A DNA stretch of 12,449 nucleotides from Chitinophagales bacterium. GTDB taxonomy: Bacteria; Bacteroidota; Bacteroidia; Chitinophagales; UBA2359. The stretch covers positions 1 through 12,449 of the forward strand of contig JAHDDN010000125.1 in NCBI GenBank assembly GCA_020629335.1, written 5' to 3'. The position numbers and the translations under genes are program-made. Positions 7,349 to 12,449 of this stretch are shown here, one piece after another. How positions within the stretch are numbered: position 1 is the stretch's first letter; each line of letters starts with the position of its first letter. Below the pieces are notes generated by a model that was not told the DNA's origin, searched no databases, and worked only from the letters and a program-made list of their open reading frames with translations.

Positions 7349-7372
7349 TTAACTGAATAACTGGCAAACCGA
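7349..7372 (+). repeat. Left inverted repeat of the four-helix-bundle cassette
   Basis: This 24-nt sequence of taactg-type units pairs with 7906-7929, with three mismatches. It lies within a longer run of taactg repeats covering 7338-7386. Confidence 0.6.
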
Positions 7373-7459
7373 ATAACTGATAAGCTAAATATTTTTTTTG
7401 TGATTTTTTATGGAATTTACTTCATGTTGTACTCATATAAGTAAACAAACTATAAAATC

Positions 7460-7837
7460 ATGAAAAAATATTTTAAAAACACAGGAGATCCTTTAAGTGA
7501 TAAGACTTTTAATTTTGCACTTAGAGTTATCCGTTTGTTTAAGTTCTTGCAGCAAGAGAAAAAGGAGTACATCATCAGTAAACAAGTTTTACGCTCTGGA
7601 ACGGCTCCTGGAGCTATGGTAAGAGAGGCTAAAAATGCACAATCTGGAAAAGATTTTATTCATAAGCTCTATATAGCTCAAAAAGAAGCTGCAGAAACTC
7701 AATATTGGTTAGAGTTATTGTTTGCCTCTGGTTATATGGAAAATAATATTTATAAATCACTCAATCAAGATATCATTGAAGTAATGAGAATAATTGGGAG
7801 CTGTATTAGAACTGCTAAACGAAATAACTATAATTAA
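7460..7837 (+). CDS. Four-helix-bundle protein (23S rRNA IVS-type, TIGR02436-like)
   Basis: A 125-aa, almost wholly helical protein. It shows the family signatures: SKQVLRSGTAPGAMVREA (about 40-57), in the place of the usual Q-x-x-R-S-x-x-S-x-x-x-N-x-x-E-A pattern, and IAQKEAAETQYWLELL (about 72-87). Family length is normally about 115-130 aa, so the gene is full length. The family was first seen as ORFs in intervening sequences of 23S rRNA genes and is now known as free-standing genes; one relative forms a pentameric four-helix bundle, but no biochemical role is established. The gene is flanked by inverted taactg-type repeats and sits alone between two unrelated host genes. The ATG at 7460 has no Shine-Dalgarno, and no good promoter match is seen. 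Confidence 0.93.
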   Translation: MKKYFKNTGDPLSDKTFNFALRVIRLFKFLQQEKKEYIISKQVLRSGTAPGAMVREAKNAQSGKDFIHKLYIAQKEAAETQYWLELLFASGYMENNIYKSLNQDIIEVMRIIGSCIRTAKRNNYN

Positions 7838-7872
7838 CTAAAAAACTGATTAACTGAACAACTGATTAATGA
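7834..7872 (+). repeat. taactg-type direct repeats after the four-helix-bundle gene
   Basis: Starting within the stop codon region, the sequence carries several loosely spaced copies of (t/a)aact(g/a) separated by 2-5 nt, in the same orientation as the run at 7338-7386. The two runs bracket the gene. Confidence 0.5.
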
Positions 7873-7905
7873 AAAGCGTGAATACTTAGATAATATTAAT
7901 ATTTA

Positions 7906-7929
7906 TCGGTTTACCAGTTTATCAGTTAA
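7906..7929 (-). repeat. Right inverted repeat of the four-helix-bundle cassette
   Basis: This is the reverse complement of 7349-7372 at 21 of 24 positions. It lies 29 nt before the start of the M1 peptidase gene, so it may fall in that gene's promoter or leader. Confidence 0.6.
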
Positions 7930-7958
7930 GACGTTATTCAATTACAATTAACCATAAC

Positions 7959-9611
7959 ATGAGGTATTTTATCATTTTATTAATAGCTGTGTTAAGCAGC
8001 TCATGTGTAGATGCTCAATTATTGAGTAAAAATGAGAATTTTACGAAGAAGGATACTTTGCGAGGTATGCTTTCTGAGGATAGGGACTGGTTTGATGTCA
8101 CTTATTATAATTTGCACATCAAGATAGATACGGAAGCCAAGACGATAGAGGGCTATAATCAAATCTTTTTTGAAGTATTGCGCAAGCACGATGTGATGCA
8201 GATAGATTTGTTTGAGAATATGAATGTAGACAAAATTGTCTTTCAAGAAAAGAGGTTGAAATTTAAGCGAGAATACAATGCCGTATTTTTGGAAATGCCT
8301 GAAGATATTGAATTGACAGAAGGAGAAGTCTACGATCTGAAATTTTATTATTCAGGTGAGCCGATAAGTGCGCCTCGTGCTCCTTGGGATGGCGGATTTG
8401 ATTGGAAGAAAGATAGTGAGGGGAACCCATTTGTGGGAGTGGCTTGTGAAGGAACTGGCGCGAGTCTTTGGTGGCCAAATAAGGATCACTTATCAGAGGA
8501 ACCAGATAGTATGATGATTAGTGTGGCAGTCCCTAAAGGACTAACTTGTGTGAGTAATGGTAATTTGCGTTCACAGGAAGAAGAAAGTGGCTTTGAGCGT
8601 TTTAACTGGTTTGTGAGTTATCCGATCAACAATTATAATGTCACAGTGAATATTGCCAAATACGTGAATTTCAATGATGTGTATGTAAGTGGAGAAGATA
8701 GTTTAGCTTTAGAATATTATGTTTTACCTGAAAATTTAGAAAAAGCGAAGGAGCACTTCAAGCAAGTAAAGCCTATGATGCGTTGTTTTGAGACTTATTT
8801 GGGTAAATATCCATTTTGGGACGATGGTTTCGCTTTAGTAGAGACGCCTTATTTGGGTATGGAACACCAAAGTGCCATTGCTTATGGAAATAAGTATAAG
8901 ACAGGGTATAATGGGATGGATTTCTCGGGTATTGGATTAGAGTTTGATTATATCATCATACATGAAGCAGGCCACGAATGGTGGGGAAATAGTGTGAGTG
9001 TAGCAGATATTGCAGACTTGTGGATACATGAAGGATTCTGTACTTACTCAGAGGCAATTTATGTAGAGTGTATGCACGGTTATGAAACAGCGATGGCTTA
9101 TGTAAATGCTAAGAAAAGATCTGTTGGTAATAAATCACCTGTCATTGGACCGTATGATGTCAATGAAGAAGGCGATGGCGATATGTATAATAAGGGAATG
9201 TTGATTTTGAATACGCTTCGCCATGTATTAGGAGACGATGAAAAGTGGTTTAATTTGATCTTGGATATTACGCAAGACTTTGAGCGTACTGTCGTTACTT
9301 CTCAGCAGATTGAGGAGTATATTATGGAAAAAACAGGCTTGGATTTGAAGGCATTTTGGGATCAATATTTACGTCATTCAGATTTACCAATACTTGAACA
9401 CAAGATTGGAAAAAGAGGGAAAAAAGTAGTAGTAGAATATCGTTGGGTAACGGATGTGCCTAATTTTGAAATGCCGATTAAGTATAGTGTCGATGGAGAA
9501 AAATGGGTCGATATTAAGCCAACCAATAAATGGCAAAGAATGACCTTTAAGGATATTAAGCCAAGCGATTTTAAGTGGGATGAGAAGCATTATTACTACA
9601 ATATCCAGTAA
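7959..9611 (+). CDS. Secreted M1 family zinc aminopeptidase (short form)
   Basis: A 550-aa gluzincin-type peptidase that should remove N-terminal residues from peptides outside the cytoplasm. A hydrophobic signal peptide covers about 3-15. Cys16 follows LSSS, a weak lipobox, so it may be a lipoprotein or be cut after VDA at 17-19. The N-terminal beta domain spans about 45-235. The catalytic domain has the exopeptidase motif as GMEH (300-303, where GAMEN is usual), the zinc site HEAGH (335-339) with WWG, the third ligand Glu358 exactly 18 residues on (WIHEGF), and the transition-state tyrosine Tyr410 in YNKG. The chain is much shorter than four-domain M1 enzymes (850 aa or more): the large C-terminal helical domain is absent and a short beta-like tail (about 475-550) replaces it. 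Asn in GAMEN replaced by His may alter N-terminus recognition. The start ATG gives the signal peptide. It stands alone after the four-helix-bundle cassette. Confidence 0.95.
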   Translation: MRYFIILLIAVLSSSCVDAQLLSKNENFTKKDTLRGMLSEDRDWFDVTYYNLHIKIDTEAKTIEGYNQIFFEVLRKHDVMQIDLFENMNVDKIVFQEKRLKFKREYNAVFLEMPEDIELTEGEVYDLKFYYSGEPISAPRAPWDGGFDWKKDSEGNPFVGVACEGTGASLWWPNKDHLSEEPDSMMISVAVPKGLTCVSNGNLRSQEEESGFERFNWFVSYPINNYNVTVNIAKYVNFNDVYVSGEDSLALEYYVLPENLEKAKEHFKQVKPMMRCFETYLGKYPFWDDGFALVETPYLGMEHQSAIAYGNKYKTGYNGMDFSGIGLEFDYIIIHEAGHEWWGNSVSVADIADLWIHEGFCTYSEAIYVECMHGYETAMAYVNAKKRSVGNKSPVIGPYDVNEEGDGDMYNKGMLILNTLRHVLGDDEKWFNLILDITQDFERTVVTSQQIEEYIMEKTGLDLKAFWDQYLRHSDLPILEHKIGKRGKKVVVEYRWVTDVPNFEMPIKYSVDGEKWVDIKPTNKWQRMTFKDIKPSDFKWDEKHYYYNIQ

Positions 9612-9670
9612 GTAAGTGTATGGACAAAATTACTAAACCAAGAAGGAAACATGACAATATTATTGAATTG

Positions 9671-9712
9671 GCATGACTTTGGCGCCTTTATTTCGTAACA
9701 AATAAGTCATGC
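9671..9712 (+). promoter_or_regulatory. 9-bp dyad enclosing the hemolysin III start codon
   Basis: GCATGACTT (9671-9679) is the exact reverse complement of AAGTCATGC (9704-9712), and the right arm contains the ATG at 9709-9711. Folding would hide the start codon. A competing 6-bp hairpin, TTATTT (9688-9693) / AAATAA (9700-9705), uses part of the same right arm, so the two structures exclude each other. It may be a translation switch, a protein-binding operator, or chance. Confidence 0.35.
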
Positions 9713-10338
9713 ATTACAGAGATATAAAAAGAGAATTAGCCAACAGTATCACTCATGGACTAGGACTGCTACTTGCAATAGTAGCAGTCCCAGTCGTATT
9801 GGCGATGGCCGTAAAGAAGGGAGGTGCTGCTCCTATAATAGGTGCTAGTATATACGGAATTACCGTCTTAATGACTTTTTTGTCCTCCACGCTTTATCAT
9901 AGCATACAACAACAAACAGTCAAGCAAGTATTGCGAGTGATAGACCATATCAGTATTTATTTTATGATCGCAGGTGGCTATACTCCCTTCATTGTCATCT
10001 TCATTAATCAGGGTGTTGGATGGGCCATGCTGGCCATTTTATGGACTCTGGCAGGCTTGGGTACTTTATTTAAAATTTTCTCCGCCCATCGCTTCAACGA
10101 ATTATCAACTATTCTTTATGTCGTCATGGGTTGGATGGCTATATTTTTCATTAATCCTGTTACAGCCCATATTCCAGCCGTTTGTTTGTATTGGTTGTTA
10201 GCTGGCGGCATATTATACACTATTGGAGTCGTTTTTTATATGTGGCATAGCCTTTTATATCATCATGCTATTTGGCATGTTTTCGTGATAGCTGGTAGTA
10301 TTTTTCATTATATAGCGTTGTTATATTCGGTTGCTTAG
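9709..10338 (+). CDS. Hemolysin III / PAQR family seven-helix membrane protein
   Basis: A 209-aa integral membrane protein with seven predicted helices, the normal length for bacterial HlyIII/YqfA proteins. Seen motifs: ELANSITHGLG (9-19), SSTLYHS (59-65, with His64), DHISIYFMIAGGYTPF (79-94, with Asp79 and His80) and the last-helix HHAIWHVFVIAGSIFHY (185-201, with His186 and His190). These match the Ser/His/Asp/His-His set that forms the zinc-dependent hydrolase-like site of PAQR proteins. The bacterial role is unsettled: some members have been reported as cytolytic on expression, others are linked to membrane lipid homeostasis. The gene is single, 97 nt after the M1 peptidase. Its start codon is within an inverted repeat arm (9671-9712), which hints at translational control. 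Confidence 0.95.
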   Translation: MHYRDIKRELANSITHGLGLLLAIVAVPVVLAMAVKKGGAAPIIGASIYGITVLMTFLSSTLYHSIQQQTVKQVLRVIDHISIYFMIAGGYTPFIVIFINQGVGWAMLAILWTLAGLGTLFKIFSAHRFNELSTILYVVMGWMAIFFINPVTAHIPAVCLYWLLAGGILYTIGVVFYMWHSLLYHHAIWHVFVIAGSIFHYIALLYSVA

Positions 10339-10389
10339 ATTATCCTTTTAAAATTCGTTTATTCTTTCCTAAAATAGATTTCTTATTCG

Positions 10390-10397
10390 TATTTTTG
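10390..10397 (+). promoter_or_regulatory. -7 promoter box for the glycosyltransferase operon
   Basis: TATTTTTG matches the Bacteroidota -7 consensus TAnnTTTG exactly. It ends 8 nt before the ATG at 10406, so transcription would begin only a few bases before the start codon. The -33 region has TTTC (10365-10368) at 21-nt spacing rather than TTTG. The alternative GTG start at 10397 lies within the box and would not be in the mRNA. Confidence 0.5.
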
Positions 10398-10405
10398 TGC
10401 CACTC

Positions 10406-11605
10406 ATGAAGATACTTCAATTATGTAAGAAGTTTCCCTACCCACCTAAAGATGGGGAAACAATCGCCATATTTAATTTGATTAAGGGATTTTGGGAACT
10501 TGGACAAGAATTAACAGTTATTGCGATGTGTACGCCTAAGCATCGCTATGACGAAAAATACCTCACTCCAGAGATCAAACGTTTGGCCTTATTTAACTCG
10601 GTTTATGTAGATACAACCGTAAGGGCTTGGCCTGCCTTCAAGAATCTATTTTCTTCCAAATCTTATAATATCGCTCGTTTTGAGTCGAAAGATTTTGAGG
10701 AAAAGATCAAATTCTACCTTTCTAAAAAGAAGTATGACATCATACAACTAGAAGGACTTTATCTCACGCCTTATATTCCTCTTATTAGAAGTATGAGCGA
10801 CGCACGGATCGTTATGAGAGCACATAATGTGGAATTCGAAATCTGGGAACGTATGGCTAAAAATCAAGGTATTAGCCCTAAAAAACTCTACCTCCAATTT
10901 CTTACGAGAAGAATGAAAAATTTTGAGATCAATTCTTTAAATGAATATGATGCCATGGTGACCATATCAGACAAAGATGCTCGAAATTTTCAAGCAATGG
11001 GATTTAATAAACCAAGCTTTACTACACCTGCCAGCGTAGATCTCAGTCAGTTTGTAGTAGAAAATCATAATTTAGAAAAACAATCGGTATTTTATCTAGG
11101 CGGCCTCGATTGGCTCCCCAATCAAGAGGGACTAAAATGGTTTTTAGAGGAGGTATGGCCTAAAATTCACCAGAAATACCCACAATTACCTTTCTATATA
11201 GCAGGACGTCATGCCCCCAAATGGATCAAAAAATTGAAGGGAAGTAATATTCATTATCTGGGAGAAGTAGAAAGCGCCAGTGAATTTATGAACTCCAAAC
11301 ATATCATGATCGTACCCCTATTCTCAGGTAGTGGAATGCGCATCAAAATTATTGAAGCAATGGCTCTTTGTAAGCCAATCGTTGCGACCTCTATCGCTGC
11401 TGAAGGCATAGAATACACAGATGGAAAAAATATACTAATTGCCAACGATTCTGAGACTTTTATCGACTCTATTATAAAGTGTGTTGAAGACTACGATTTC
11501 GGTGAAGATATTGGCATTAATGCACGTCTATTTGTAAATACTGCGCATAATAATCGTAACTTAGTCGAAGCACTTATCAAATTCTACGAAAATGAAGTAC
11601 TTTAA
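10406..11605 (+). CDS. Glycosyltransferase family 4 (GT-B fold)
   Basis: A 399-aa retaining glycosyltransferase, predicted to add a sugar from a nucleotide-sugar donor during glycan or polysaccharide assembly at the inner face of the cytoplasmic membrane. The N-terminal acceptor domain has the Gly-containing loop PPKDGE (about 13-18) and HNVEFEIWERMA (140-151). The C-terminal donor domain has the GGLDWLPN block (232-239), AGRHA (266-270) and the motif GSGMRIKIIEAMA (308-320), then KPIVAT and AAEGI. The Glu in IIEAMA is the second Glu of the EX7E motif; the first position is replaced in the GSGMRIK form of the motif, which is common in this subgroup. An upstream in-frame GTG (10397) would add only three residues and overlaps the -7 box, so ATG at 10406 was chosen. 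The stop codon abuts the GT2 start, indicating an operon. Confidence 0.93.
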   Translation: MKILQLCKKFPYPPKDGETIAIFNLIKGFWELGQELTVIAMCTPKHRYDEKYLTPEIKRLALFNSVYVDTTVRAWPAFKNLFSSKSYNIARFESKDFEEKIKFYLSKKKYDIIQLEGLYLTPYIPLIRSMSDARIVMRAHNVEFEIWERMAKNQGISPKKLYLQFLTRRMKNFEINSLNEYDAMVTISDKDARNFQAMGFNKPSFTTPASVDLSQFVVENHNLEKQSVFYLGGLDWLPNQEGLKWFLEEVWPKIHQKYPQLPFYIAGRHAPKWIKKLKGSNIHYLGEVESASEFMNSKHIMIVPLFSGSGMRIKIIEAMALCKPIVATSIAAEGIEYTDGKNILIANDSETFIDSIIKCVEDYDFGEDIGINARLFVNTAHNNRNLVEALIKFYENEVL

Positions 11606-12449
11606 GTGATAACATTCCTACAAATAATATTTTGGATCAGCGTTTTAGCTTTGTTTCACTCCTATGTCTTGTACCCTCTGATACTCAAAATATTAGCTAA
11701 AGGAAAAAGTAATAACCAAGTACACTATAGCCCTCAAGATGAGCTTCCACACCTATTCTTATTGATGTCTGTTTATAATGAGGAAAGTGTGATAGATGAA
11801 AAATTATCGAGCGTTTTTAATACGACTTACCCACTTAATAAACTATCCGTTTTAGTCGGTTCTGATGGCTCAACAGACGAAACCGATCAAATCATTGAAA
11901 AGCATCGACAAAAATACCCGCAAATCAAATTCACTCGATTTGGTGGGCGAAATGGGAAATCTAATATCCTCAACCAACTCTTCGAAATGCATCGCGAATA
12001 TATATTCGCCCAATATCAGCCAATTTTCATCATGACAGATGCGAATGTGATGTTTAGCCAAAATATGCTCTTCGAATTAGCTAAACACTTCAAAAATCCC
12101 GATATTGGTATTGTCGGAGCTAATATCGTGAATAGAGGAGTCAAAAAAGATATAGGTATCTCCTTCCAAGAAAAATCCTACATCCAAAGAGAAAACAAAA
12201 TAAAATATTACGAAGGCGTTCTTTGGGGAAATATGATGGGAGCTTTTGGGGCTTGTTATGCACTCAAAGCAGACTACTTCTCCCCTATTCCGCCTAATTA
12301 CTTGATGGAGGATTTCTATATCACTATGAGTGTCTTAGATCGCAATAAAGACGCCATTAAGGATATGGACGCCATCGCATTTGAAGACCTTCCAGATAGT
12401 ATGCAAGAAGAATTTAGACGCAAGAAACGCATCTCTTCAGGAAATTTTC
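11606..12449 (+). CDS. Glycosyltransferase family 2, membrane-associated (3' end beyond window)
   Basis: This frame is open for 281 codons to the window edge. It starts with GTG directly after the TAA of the GT4 gene (zero spacing), which implies translational coupling. The first in-frame ATG lies in the catalytic core, so GTG is the best start; it gives an N-terminal membrane helix (about 2-30). GT-A motifs follow: LMSVYNEE (53-60), VGSDGSTDET (84-93), GGRNGKS (113-119), the DxN form of the DxD metal site MTDAN (143-147), the acceptor-side LMEDFYITMSVL (233-244) with the catalytic Asp236, and FEDLPDSMQEEFRRKKRISSGNF (259-281), equivalent to the QxxRW region of processive enzymes. The family includes inner-membrane polysaccharide synthases and lipid-linked sugar transferases. 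More membrane helices would be expected after the edge. With the GT4 it suggests a capsule or exopolysaccharide locus continuing to the right. Confidence 0.9.
   Translation, partial: MITFLQIIFWISVLALFHSYVLYPLILKILAKGKSNNQVHYSPQDELPHLFLLMSVYNEESVIDEKLSSVFNTTYPLNKLSVLVGSDGSTDETDQIIEKHRQKYPQIKFTRFGGRNGKSNILNQLFEMHREYIFAQYQPIFIMTDANVMFSQNMLFELAKHFKNPDIGIVGANIVNRGVKKDIGISFQEKSYIQRENKIKYYEGVLWGNMMGAFGACYALKADYFSPIPPNYLMEDFYITMSVLDRNKDAIKDMDAIAFEDLPDSMQEEFRRKKRISSGNF

Larger units (their letters stand above)
7349..7929 (+). mobile_element. Gene cassette: four-helix-bundle gene flanked by imperfect inverted repeats
   Basis: Positions 7349-7372 and the reverse complement of 7906-7929 agree at 21 of 24 positions (both start TTAACTGA and end AAACCGA). 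Inside and beside these ends are more loose direct copies of a taactg unit (7338-7386 and 7834-7872). The only gene inside is the four-helix-bundle ORF. No transposase is present. This suggests a small cassette mobilised in trans, in line with the known scattering of this gene family, including its presence as an insert within 23S rRNA genes. No clear target duplication was found. Confidence 0.5.

Noticed and set aside
7338..7386. taactg repeats as a CRISPR array
   Set aside because: Units are 6-10 nt with 2-10 nt gaps, far from CRISPR repeat and spacer sizes, and no cas gene is nearby.
8019..8478. Minus-strand frames inside the M1 peptidase gene (also 9384-9590)
   Set aside because: They are shadows of a strongly supported coding frame with intact catalytic motifs.
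11870..12061. 63-codon minus-strand frame inside the GT2 gene, and a similar one at 11254-11445 in the GT4 gene
   Set aside because: They are antisense to recognisable glycosyltransferase motifs and carry no features of their own.

Overview
The window reads as chromosomal DNA of a Bacteroidota bacterium, most likely the Saprospiria (Lewinella/Saprospiraceae side). The first gene encodes a secreted protein with a C-terminal type IX secretion (T9SS) sorting domain, a system confined to this phylum. That protein also carries an Ig-like domain style and an SBBP/PKD layout that I associate with Saprospiria. Two promoter boxes match the Bacteroidota -7 consensus TAnnTTTG, and start codons lack Shine-Dalgarno sequences. 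No rRNA, tRNA, CRISPR array or complete insertion sequence is visible.

Left part (1-5950, mostly minus strand): a 1533-residue T9SS-exported beta-propeller/PKD/Ig-like surface protein is followed, going right, by a roughly 1.3 kb region dense in repeats. This region holds a 160-bp imperfect palindrome with perfect 19-bp ends (4711-4870). It also holds two inverted copies of a multi-stem structured repeat (4891-5120 on plus, 5714-5941 on minus). Between those copies lies a small zinc-ribbon membrane protein gene (5231-5575), overlapped at each end by a very short ORF: one resembles the N-terminal stub of another zinc-ribbon gene, the other is joined through an ATGA overlap.

Middle (5950-9611): a membrane-anchored metallophosphoesterase (minus) lies divergent to a four-helix-bundle (23S-IVS-type) gene. 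That gene is bracketed by 24-nt imperfect inverted repeats made of 'taactg' units, so it looks like a small gene cassette inserted between host genes. A secreted M1-type zinc aminopeptidase follows on plus.

Right part (9709-12449, plus strand): a hemolysin III/PAQR membrane protein whose start codon lies in one arm of a 9-bp dyad is followed by two glycosyltransferases, a GT4 and a GT2. The GT2 starts with GTG directly after the GT4 stop codon and runs off the window. The pair looks like the beginning of a surface-polysaccharide operon, and the GT4 promoter suggests a nearly leaderless mRNA.

The genes do not form one pathway. The most interesting material is the repeat-rich interval 4711-5941. 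There, two copies of one element keep the same fold with a different stem sequence, which is evidence of a conserved RNA or DNA structure. I found no complete new defence or biosynthetic system.
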